Source: Muribaculaceae bacterium
GTDB taxonomy: Bacteria; Bacteroidota; Bacteroidia; Bacteroidales; Muribaculaceae
Assembly (NCBI GenBank): GCA_017409345.1
Contig: JAFQSX010000004.1
Coordinates: forward strand, 124,001 to 188,000
Direction of reading: 5' to 3'
DNA: 64,000 nucleotides
Shown here: in pieces, positions 46,843 to 54,299 of the stretch
Layout of the letters: every line of letters starts with the position of its first letter
Numbering within the stretch: position 1 is the first letter of the stretch
Position numbers and translations under genes: made by a program
Notes under the pieces: generated by a model
Databases searched by the model: none
Seen by the model: only the letters and a program-made list of their open reading frames with translations
What the model was told of the DNA's origin: nothing

Positions 46843-46873
46843 TTGTCAATACCCAAGATATTCATTAAATTTG
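46843..46873 (+). promoter_or_regulatory. clpS-clpA-aat promoter
   Basis: TTG (46843-46845), 20-bp spacer, TAAATTTG (46866-46873). The G of the -7 box is exactly 4 nt before the A of the clpS start codon. Confidence 0.7.
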
Positions 46874-46877
46874 CACT

Positions 46878-47183
46878 ATGGAACAACAACAAACATCATC
46901 AAAAACATCAACTCGATATCGCATCAAACAGCCTATTCAATATGATGTAATCATTCACAACGATGATTATACCACAATGGATTTTGTTGTTATGATTCTT
47001 GAATCGATTTTTAACAAAACACCAAATGAAGCAACACAAATAATGTTATTTGTTCATGAACATGGAGAGGCTGTAGCCGGCACATACATATACGATATAG
47101 CACATTCTAAAGCCGATAAGGCTATGGCATTGGCTCGTGCCGAAGGATTTCCTCTTCAATTATCAGTAAATCAAAAAATCTAA
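46878..47183 (+). CDS. clpS: ATP-dependent Clp protease adaptor ClpS
   Basis: ClpS binds proteins with N-degron residues (Leu, Phe, Tyr, Trp) and hands them to ClpA. The 101-residue protein has a flexible N-terminal tail (about 1-22) and the core VIIHNDDYTTMDFVVMIL, with the Asn-Asp binding pair and gatekeeper Met, then the His of MLFVHEHGEAVAG. The start is fixed by ATG 46878; the -7 box lies 4 nt upstream, so the mRNA is probably leaderless. clpA follows 23 nt later. Confidence 0.95.
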   Translation: MEQQQTSSKTSTRYRIKQPIQYDVIIHNDDYTTMDFVVMILESIFNKTPNEATQIMLFVHEHGEAVAGTYIYDIAHSKADKAMALARAEGFPLQLSVNQKI

Positions 47184-47206
47184 CACAAAACATATATAAT
47201 TTAATT

Positions 47207-49453
47207 ATGCCAAACAAATTTGACAATCTCAATCTATCTCCATTTGCGAGAGAAATACTCAATGATGCACACCAAATTGCCACTATATTGCGTCATGAAT
47301 TCATCATGCCTGAGCATTTTATGATGGCAGCAACCAGTCTATGTAACTTATCCAATGAAGGAAATAAATTCCATAAAAAATTTGATAAAATTTCCGAAGA
47401 AATAAACGAAATTTTAAACACTCACATTCCTCAATTAGAAAATGAAGTTGAGCCGGTATTATCCAACTTAATGAATAAAGTATTGAAAACGGCTCGCAAA
47501 ATAATACAACAAGAAAAAGACGTACCTATTCCTGCAACGGCTATTGTGATTGCAATTATGAATACACAAGAGTGTATCTGCAATCAGATAATAGCCACTC
47601 ACATCAAAGAAAACGAACTCGCCGATGTTCTCAACTTTATCATGTCATTAGATGGAAAAAGTTTGCGTGGATTAGACTTGGACAATGAAGATTTTTCATC
47701 TTCTCGCCAACAAAATGATTGGGCTAAATATCTCATCGACCTAAACATTTATCGTAGTGATAAATACATGGATATCATCGGGCGCAAGAAAGAAATGCAA
47801 CGATTGGCTCAAATTTTATGTCGTTGTGACAAAAATAACGCCCTTATGGTGGGAGAACCTGGTGTCGGTAAATCTGCGATTATTAGAGGCTTTGCCGTTC
47901 GTCTTGATTTATTCCCAAAAAAGATTGCACAACTACCGATATATGAATTATCAATAACCTCAATCCTTGCTAATGCACAATATCAAGGAGATGTAGAGCA
48001 ACGCATTTCTGCAACAATGGAGGGAATAAAGCGATTAGGCGGAGGAATAATCGTAATTGATGATATTCATATTCTTGCAGGAAGTAAAGGCGATGCCAAT
48101 GGTTCACGAGACCTCACCGGAATGTTAATCCCCTATCTTGATGATGACACCTTACGCTTTATTGGAATAACTACATTTGAGGATATAACTCGACACCTTG
48201 ATAGCCACACTCGATTCCTTCGTCGTTTCCGCCGTATCGATATTGACGAACCTTCGCAACAAGAAGCCATTGAGATTCTTAATGGAGTTAAACGCAAATA
48301 TGAAAAATTTCATAACATTCGCATTGCTCCGGGTGTTACCGAACGAGCAGTAAAATTAGGCAAACGATTTTTATCAAGCAAGGCTCTTCCCGATAGTGCA
48401 ATTGATATCCTAGATGAAGCAGGTGCATATCGCGAACTTAACCCACTCAAAGGCTACAAAAAGCAAGTGGTACATAACGAGTTAGTTGATACAATCGTTG
48501 CCCAACTTGGTAATGTCGATACAAAAATTATTGACGAAAACGACACTACCCCACTTCGCAATCTTGACAAAAATATGAAGGACAACATATTTGGCCAAGA
48601 TGAAGCAATAAAACAAGTTGTTGAAGCCGTGTTAACAGCAAGAGCCGGATTAACCGACGACCACAAACCTCAAGCAAGCCTCTTGTTTGTTGGTCCTACT
48701 GGCGTTGGCAAAACCGAAGTTGCCAAAGTTCTTGCTGAAGAACTTGGAGTAACATTGCACAAATTTGACATGAGCGAATACTCCGAAAGTTATAGCGTAT
48801 CAAAACTTATTGGTTCATCTCCCGGATATGTTGGATATGAAGAAGGTGGACGTCTCACCGAAGCCGTACGCAAAAATCCTCATTGCGTGTTACTACTTGA
48901 CGAAATCGAAAAAGCCCACGAAAAAGTATATGACTCTCTATTACAAGTTATGGACTATGCGTCATTGACCGATAGCCGTGGACGAAAAGTTGACTTCTCG
49001 CATGCCATAATTATTATGACATCAAATTCGGGGGCTCAATATGCGAAACAAGCCGGGATTGGGTTTGGTTCTACAGTAACAACCGGACAAGCGATGCTAA
49101 CAGAAGTAAAAAAGACATTCAAACCCGAATTTATCAATCGACTATCCGGTATAGTTGTTTTTAATGATATGAGTCGAGATATGGCAACTCTCATTCTAAA
49201 CAAAAAAATCGCAGAGCTAAACTCTCGACTCCGCGAGCGCAATGTTGAAATATCTCTCACACCCGAGGCTCACAATTGGCTTCTTGAGCATGGTTTCTCT
49301 GCCAAATATGGTGCTCGCGAAATAGAGCGCGTAATAACCCACAATCTCAAGCCTCTTCTTGTCAATGAAATTCTTTTCGGCAAATTGGCAAAAAAAGGAT
49401 CTGCCGAAATATCAATTGTAGATGAAAAGTTAACACTTTCCATCAAAAAATAG
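47207..49453 (+). CDS. clpA: ATP-dependent Clp protease ATP-binding subunit ClpA
   Basis: ClpA is the AAA+ unfoldase that feeds ClpP. The 748-residue protein has an N-domain (about 1-150) and AAA1 with Walker A GEPGVGKS (216-223). The AAA1 Walker B is VIDDIH (283-288), so Asp286 stands where E. coli ClpA has Glu. AAA2 has Walker A GPTGVGKT (496-503) and Walker B LLLDEIEKAH. The ClpP-docking loop is IGF (618-620). The lack of a long middle domain separates it from ClpB/ClpC. It lies between clpS and aat. Confidence 0.94.
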   Translation: MPNKFDNLNLSPFAREILNDAHQIATILRHEFIMPEHFMMAATSLCNLSNEGNKFHKKFDKISEEINEILNTHIPQLENEVEPVLSNLMNKVLKTARKIIQQEKDVPIPATAIVIAIMNTQECICNQIIATHIKENELADVLNFIMSLDGKSLRGLDLDNEDFSSSRQQNDWAKYLIDLNIYRSDKYMDIIGRKKEMQRLAQILCRCDKNNALMVGEPGVGKSAIIRGFAVRLDLFPKKIAQLPIYELSITSILANAQYQGDVEQRISATMEGIKRLGGGIIVIDDIHILAGSKGDANGSRDLTGMLIPYLDDDTLRFIGITTFEDITRHLDSHTRFLRRFRRIDIDEPSQQEAIEILNGVKRKYEKFHNIRIAPGVTERAVKLGKRFLSSKALPDSAIDILDEAGAYRELNPLKGYKKQVVHNELVDTIVAQLGNVDTKIIDENDTTPLRNLDKNMKDNIFGQDEAIKQVVEAVLTARAGLTDDHKPQASLLFVGPTGVGKTEVAKVLAEELGVTLHKFDMSEYSESYSVSKLIGSSPGYVGYEEGGRLTEAVRKNPHCVLLLDEIEKAHEKVYDSLLQVMDYASLTDSRGRKVDFSHAIIIMTSNSGAQYAKQAGIGFGSTVTTGQAMLTEVKKTFKPEFINRLSGIVVFNDMSRDMATLILNKKIAELNSRLRERNVEISLTPEAHNWLLEHGFSAKYGAREIERVITHNLKPLLVNEILFGKLAKKGSAEISIVDEKLTLSIKK

Positions 49454-49457
49454 AGCT

Positions 49458-50129
49458 ATGATATTTCAATTAAACGACAAATTAATATTTCCCGACCCGT
49501 ATCTAGGGGAAGAAGATGGCCTGCTTGCTGTCGGTGGAGATTACTCTACCGAGAGATTACTATTAGCCTACTCCAATGGCATCTTCCCTTGGTCAGCATT
49601 TCGCAACGAACAAAAGTTATGGTTTTGTCCTCTAAAACGATTTGTAATTTTCCCAAACGAAATACATGTTTCACATTCAATGCGTTCACTCATTCGCAAA
49701 CAGCAATATGACGTAACAATAAACAAAGACTTTGATGGCGTTATACGTGGATGTGGCGAAGGTCGAAGCGAGCACCCTGGCGCATGGCTAGGCGACGAAA
49801 TCATCGAAGCCTACACTCGATTGCACTCTGAAGGTTGGGCAGCCAGCGTTGAAGTTTGGGACAGAAACAACCTTGTAGGAGGTCTATATGGAGTACTAAT
49901 GGGAAACTGCTTTATTGGCGAAAGCATGTTCTCTCGCGTACCTAACGCATCAAAACTCGCATTAATCACCCTTGCGCATTGGATGAACGCCAATGGTGGG
50001 ACACTCATTGATTGCCAATTTGAAACTCCGCATCTCAAATCAATGGGTGGAAGATATATTTCATATGAGGAATACATGGAATATCTCAACCCTCTTGAAG
50101 ATTACATTGAGACCGAAGATGAAATTTAA
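49458..50129 (+). CDS. aat: leucyl/phenylalanyl-tRNA--protein transferase
   Basis: Aat adds Leu or Phe from tRNA to proteins with N-terminal Arg or Lys, creating N-degrons for ClpS. The 223-residue enzyme has the family sequence FPDPYLGEEDGLLAVGGDYSTERLLLAYSNGIFPW at the N-terminus, then WWCPR-like WFCPLKRFVIF, and GGLYGVLMGNCFIGESMFSR. It is 4 nt after clpA, so transferase, adaptor and unfoldase form one N-degron operon. No hairpin terminator is visible after it. Confidence 0.95.
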   Translation: MIFQLNDKLIFPDPYLGEEDGLLAVGGDYSTERLLLAYSNGIFPWSAFRNEQKLWFCPLKRFVIFPNEIHVSHSMRSLIRKQQYDVTINKDFDGVIRGCGEGRSEHPGAWLGDEIIEAYTRLHSEGWAASVEVWDRNNLVGGLYGVLMGNCFIGESMFSRVPNASKLALITLAHWMNANGGTLIDCQFETPHLKSMGGRYISYEEYMEYLNPLEDYIETEDEI

Positions 50130-50321
50130 ATTACTCATTCCATCATTCCTATCAAAATACAACACAAATATAACCTTTTATAAAATAGCCTACAAAAAAC
50201 ACACATTTTACATAAAAAATTATTTATTTTCAATCAACACGCAACAATCTAATTTTCAATAGATACCACACAAAATCTCAAATCCCGAACAAAAAAACTT
50301 CAAAAAAAGTGCCACATAAAC

Positions 50322-50352
50322 TTGCACATATAAAAAAAAGTGCCTACCTTTG
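50322..50352 (+). promoter_or_regulatory. tRNA-Lys promoter
   Basis: TTG (50322-50324), 20-bp spacer, TACCTTTG (50345-50352), 38 bp before the mature tRNA. Confidence 0.72.
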
Positions 50353-50390
50353 CATCGCATTTGAGGGAAAACCTTAGTGCAAATAAGGTA

Positions 50391-50463
50391 GATTCGCTAG
50401 CTCAGCAGGTAGAGCACATCCCTTTTAAGGATGGGGTCCTGGGTTCGAGCCCCAGGCGGATCA
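50391..50463 (+). tRNA. tRNA-Lys (anticodon TTT)
   Basis: A full cloverleaf can be folded: acceptor GATTCGC with GCGGATC (one T-G pair), D stem GCTC/GAGC with loop AGCAGGTA, anticodon stem CATCC/GGATG with loop CTTTTAA (anticodon TTT), T stem CTGGG/CCCAG with loop TTCGAGC, and discriminator A. CCA is not encoded. A single tRNA unit with its own promoter and terminator. Confidence 0.95.
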
Positions 50464-50465
50464 CG

Positions 50466-50494
50466 AAGGAGAGTCATTCGGCTCTCCTTTTTTT
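50466..50494 (+). terminator. tRNA-Lys terminator
   Basis: Perfect 8-bp arms AAGGAGAG (50466-50473) and CTCTCCTT (50482-50489) followed by more Ts. Confidence 0.85.
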
Positions 50495-50673
50495 ATTGCT
50501 ATTAGTCAAGCAATTAAACCATAACAAGCTATAATAATCACCCTCTTCCTTCAATCGGCTACAATCTCCATGTATTATAATCCTTGACGAGATATTGCCA
50601 ATATTTGCCCCTTTCTACATACTGTTTATGTACACCTTAGATATTGTTTTTATGCGCTTTATGTTTTATTTTG

Positions 50674-50681
50674 TATCTTTG
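50674..50681 (+). promoter_or_regulatory. -7 box for the TerB-nuclease gene
   Basis: TATCTTTG, exact consensus, 16 bp before the ATG at 50698. No well-placed -33. Confidence 0.5.
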
Positions 50682-50697
50682 TAGAAATTAAAATTAC

Positions 50698-51357
50698 ATG
50701 GAGCAACAAATTTCAATACAAGAGGCTACAAAGTGGATTGCCAAAATGGCGGCAAAAGATGGCGTCATCTCTCATAATGAGCGCAAACTACTTAAAGAAT
50801 TTGCCGATAAATACCAGATTGATGCGAACAAGCTCTATCGCTTAGCCTATGCTTTTACCAAAGACGCCCAACAAGAAGTGGAATTGGCCTCCACAAATGA
50901 GATAAAGGGACGACGATTTGAAGAGTTTGTCGTTTCTCTAATTACTGATAAATCTCGATACAGGTTGCTCGCTTGGCGAAGCGATAAAATCATAGGAAAT
51001 ACTTATGCTGCCGAAAATCTATATCCCGATTTACACCTCCGGCATAAACTATCATCATTTGAAGTGGAATATTTCATAGAATGCAAATATCGTTCTTCAT
51101 GGGGCAATGGCAAAATCAATCTCTCCAAGCAATTTTCTCGATACTGCGATTTTGCCAAAACAAAAAATTGCCGATTATTTTTTGCATTAGGAATAGGTGG
51201 AACGCCATCTAATCCCAATGAATTTTACATCATACCCTCTCACTTGATTAACTCGTCAAAATGCATTATCAAAGAGGATATAAATACATGTAGTTGCGAC
51301 ATTTCCCCTGACGCATTTAATCAGCTCATTCAAAATCATTTCTTGGCAACACCATAA
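50698..51357 (+). CDS. TerB-like domain fused to a putative PD-(D/E)XK nuclease
   Basis: The 219-residue protein has an N-terminal TerB-like helical segment (about 10-60: KMAAKDGVISHNERKLLKEFADKYQID). A restriction-endonuclease-like domain follows (about 70-185) with an early Glu in GRRFEEFVV, Asp111 in YPDLHL, and Glu128-x-Lys130 in FIECKYR, the layout of a PD-(D/E)XK active site. There is no signal peptide, so it acts in the cytosol. Single gene between tRNA-Lys and a surface-protein gene. Role unknown; DNA cleavage is inferred from the motifs. Confidence 0.65.
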   Translation: MEQQISIQEATKWIAKMAAKDGVISHNERKLLKEFADKYQIDANKLYRLAYAFTKDAQQEVELASTNEIKGRRFEEFVVSLITDKSRYRLLAWRSDKIIGNTYAAENLYPDLHLRHKLSSFEVEYFIECKYRSSWGNGKINLSKQFSRYCDFAKTKNCRLFFALGIGGTPSNPNEFYIIPSHLINSSKCIIKEDINTCSCDISPDAFNQLIQNHFLATP

Positions 51358-51422
51358 TTCAGCCAATATACAACAATACTACACAACGCCTCAACACTCT
51401 CACATTTAACCTTTTTCATTAG

Positions 51423-51436
51423 ATTTTCCGGAAAAT
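51423..51436. promoter_or_regulatory. palindrome next to the 51498 promoter
   Basis: ATTTTCCGGAAAAT is a perfect 14-bp palindrome ending 6 bp before the -7 box TACCTTTG. Its position in the -33/-7 spacer suggests an operator. Confidence 0.45.
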
Positions 51437-51442
51437 TATTGC

Positions 51443-51450
51443 TACCTTTG
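51443..51450 (+). promoter_or_regulatory. -7 box for the phosphodiester glycosidase gene
   Basis: TACCTTTG, exact consensus, 47 bp before the ATG. The normal -33 position has no TTG but is covered in part by the palindrome. Confidence 0.55.
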
Positions 51451-51497
51451 CACGTTCTTTTTTTGACAATCATAATTTTAATCATAATTTCAAATTA

Positions 51498-54194
51498 ATG
51501 AAAAAGGTTTACTTAGGTTTGACGGCTATTGCTATGCAATTTAGCGCAATGGCTGCGACATGGACTCTCAACGGCACAAACTATACCGTTGACGTCACTA
51601 CGACAAAGACATTGACAACAGGCGTCACTTACCATGCCGCACATGTCTACACCAGTTCGCACAATATGCGAATTTTCTACACTATTACCGACTTAACAAA
51701 TGAAGACATTGCTGTGCGCGCAGTGCCTGGTGGTAGCAAGCTCACCAATACTGCTACCGTGAGCACTATGGCTGGACGCATCACCGATGCCACTCCTATC
51801 GTTGGCACAAACGGCGGTTTCTTCAGCAGCGAAACTCCCGGAGGGTTAACAGTTGTAGATGGTGAAGCTCGCAAAGGATTTAGTGGCGATGGATATTATG
51901 CCATTAGTTTCGATGAAAATAATGTCCCGACAACAGGCTATCTTAACAAAATTACTTGTTGGTGTAGTGCTGTAAATGGCATTGAAGGTTGGACCGATTT
52001 TGCTGCTATCAATACAACTTCTACTGCCGCATCAAATGCCGGTGTTGGCGAACAAATCATTTTCTATACCCCCGAAAGCAACAGCTCTACTTCAGGAACT
52101 TCTGGTATGGGTGGGTATGCTGTGCAACTCACTCCGGTAAACGGTTCAAAACTCACTCCCGGCAAATATTTGAAATACAAAGTGGCAAGCACTCCATCAA
52201 CCGGAAACGTAACAATTCCTTCAAATGGGATTGTAATGTTTGGTAAAGGCACTCAAAATGGCGCATACGTAAAAGGTCTTACTGTTGGCACTGAAATCAC
52301 AGTATATATGAATGCCAACATCAAAGATAACGCCGGTAATATCACTACTCCGGTAGCTTCTCAAGCTCTTGGTGGCTCTTTGATGATTCTCGACGGCGGC
52401 ACCCGCATCAGCTCTTATGCCAATGATCTCGGTGCTATTTCAAGCAATCAACCTCGTACGGCCGTTGGTTACAATGCCGACAAAACAAAACTCATCATGT
52501 GTGTTGTCGATGGTCGCAGCTCAGGTTGGAGCACAGGCTGTACAGGTAAAGTTCTCGGTGACATCATGAAAAATCTTGGCTGTAGCGATGCTATGAACTT
52601 CGATGGCGGTGGCTCTTCTCAATTTTGGATTACCGGTAGCGGACTTGTAAACGATGCCAGTACAAACAACTCAGGCGGTGGTATTCGTGCTGTTGCCGAT
52701 GGTTTGTTTGTGGTTAAACTTCCTTCTGCTACACTCACAACAAGCGCTGCCTCATTATCGCTTAGCACTACCGACAATGCTCCTGTAACCAAAACATTTA
52801 CTGTAACAGGTGCAAACTTGCGTGGAGACATCTCTCTCGCGCTCTCAGGCACTAATGCAAACCAATTTAGCATTTCATCAACTTCAATCAGCCAAAGTGC
52901 AGCTTCTGCAACTATCACAGTTACATACAAGCCCACTGCTATTGGCACTCACTCTGCCAATATCACAATCTCATCTAAAGGAGCGTCTTCTAAAACTGTA
53001 ACTCTTACCGGTTCTAACACTGAAACTCCTGAAGATCCCGGAACATCTGATACTCCTGTTGAAATTACCGGTTACAAACTCACTCAAGATTGGGCTCACA
53101 CATCAGGACATCTTACTGCCAACACCAACACTCGCTGGGCAACCGGTTTCGGTGGCAAAATCTACATCAACGACCACGCAAACTCATTATTATATTATTG
53201 GGACGCAAACGGCTTGACTAATACCGGTATCACATCGGCCGGTGGTACTGCAATCACAAGCGATGATGCCGGTAATATTATAATCCCTACCTCAATGTTT
53301 ACTGCCGGTTGCACCGCACTTAAAGTGCTTCCTGCAGGAGGAAGCTCATTCCAAGACTTGACTCTAACAATGCCCGATGGTGTTTCTGCTAACCAAATGC
53401 AATATCTCGGAAAAATTGTGGGTAACATTATGAACGGCGAAGGTGGTATTATGTTTATGTTCCCTAAAGATGCTACATCGGTGGCTAAATTCTACATTCA
53501 ATATGGAGAGCAAAAAGCTCAACGAGGAATTCCTGTTGGCATCACTGCCGATGGTCAATCGTTTGCAATGCCTTTGGAAGATAACTTTGGAGACAACTTT
53601 GCGGTGAGAGTTCGTGGCAACAAGCACTTCTATCACAATGACGGCACAAGTTTCGTTGCATACCCCGACAATGGCATCAACACCACTCAAGGTGGTACAT
53701 TCTTCACTCTTAATGGCACTCTTTACAATGTACAACCAATAGGGACTGCTTATGTTGACGGTTTCCAAATCGTTGACATCACCAACAACAAGGTTGTTGC
53801 CACTCACGATGCTCAATTCACTACACAAGCAACTCCTTCGGGAACTCCCAACCCCAACTGCATCATAGCCGAGGTTGTTGACACATACACTGTTAAGTTA
53901 TATCAATATGTACCGGGGCAACTTGCTGCTCAATACACCTTCAGCCTTGTTACATCGGGCATTGAAGATGTTATGCTTGGCAATGAAGCAAAAATGAGTG
54001 TGACGCTTAATGGCAACACTCTCAATATTGCCGGCATCGATGCTGTTTCTACTTCGCTCTACTCTATCAATGGTTCAATGGTGGCATACGACACCGACAA
54101 CACAATTGATGCATCTGGATTAAACGGCGTGTATATCGTAGTAGCAAAAACTGCCGACGGCACTCCTTACACTGCTAAAGTGATTGTGAAATAA
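51498..54194 (+). CDS. exported phosphodiester glycosidase-like protein with propeller and T9SS-type C-terminal domain
   Basis: The 898-residue protein starts with a signal peptide (about 1-19). Residues about 55-405 form a phosphodiester glycosidase (NAGPA) domain, with GTNGGFFSS, RTAVGYNADKTKLIMCVVDGR and AMNFDGGGSSQFW. Related enzymes uncap GlcNAc-phosphodiesters, and bacterial versions act on cell-surface glycans. A BACON/Ig-like domain (about 410-510) and a propeller-like region (about 530-820) follow. The last about 75 residues match a T9SS sorting domain (GLNGVYIVVAKTADG...AKVIVK). Layout and C-terminal half resemble the 1304-residue protein at 19.3-23.3 kb. Monocistronic. Confidence 0.8.
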   Translation: MKKVYLGLTAIAMQFSAMAATWTLNGTNYTVDVTTTKTLTTGVTYHAAHVYTSSHNMRIFYTITDLTNEDIAVRAVPGGSKLTNTATVSTMAGRITDATPIVGTNGGFFSSETPGGLTVVDGEARKGFSGDGYYAISFDENNVPTTGYLNKITCWCSAVNGIEGWTDFAAINTTSTAASNAGVGEQIIFYTPESNSSTSGTSGMGGYAVQLTPVNGSKLTPGKYLKYKVASTPSTGNVTIPSNGIVMFGKGTQNGAYVKGLTVGTEITVYMNANIKDNAGNITTPVASQALGGSLMILDGGTRISSYANDLGAISSNQPRTAVGYNADKTKLIMCVVDGRSSGWSTGCTGKVLGDIMKNLGCSDAMNFDGGGSSQFWITGSGLVNDASTNNSGGGIRAVADGLFVVKLPSATLTTSAASLSLSTTDNAPVTKTFTVTGANLRGDISLALSGTNANQFSISSTSISQSAASATITVTYKPTAIGTHSANITISSKGASSKTVTLTGSNTETPEDPGTSDTPVEITGYKLTQDWAHTSGHLTANTNTRWATGFGGKIYINDHANSLLYYWDANGLTNTGITSAGGTAITSDDAGNIIIPTSMFTAGCTALKVLPAGGSSFQDLTLTMPDGVSANQMQYLGKIVGNIMNGEGGIMFMFPKDATSVAKFYIQYGEQKAQRGIPVGITADGQSFAMPLEDNFGDNFAVRVRGNKHFYHNDGTSFVAYPDNGINTTQGGTFFTLNGTLYNVQPIGTAYVDGFQIVDITNNKVVATHDAQFTTQATPSGTPNPNCIIAEVVDTYTVKLYQYVPGQLAAQYTFSLVTSGIEDVMLGNEAKMSVTLNGNTLNIAGIDAVSTSLYSINGSMVAYDTDNTIDASGLNGVYIVVAKTADGTPYTAKVIVK

Positions 54195-54217
54195 TATCAT
54201 AAATACTCTAATTACAA

Positions 54218-54250
54218 CAAAAGGGTTGCTTCGATGGGCAACCCTTTTGC
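54218..54250. terminator. terminator between convergent 51498 and 5'-nucleotidase genes
   Basis: Perfect 12-bp arms CAAAAGGGTTGC (54218-54229) and GCAACCCTTTTG (54238-54249), 8-nt loop. It is nearly the same sequence as the hairpin at 34212-34241. Confidence 0.75.
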
Positions 54251-54299
54251 TTATTATATAGTCTTTCCTTTATTTTAGCTCAAAAACGCTATAACAACT

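Noticed and set aside
47207-49453. ClpB or ClpC instead of ClpA
   Set aside because: There is no long coiled middle domain, an IGF ClpP loop is present, and the gene is between clpS and aat.
50391-51357. Integrated island at tRNA-Lys
   Set aside because: No second copy of the tRNA 3' end, no integrase and only one accessory-looking gene follow; core-type sequence continues.
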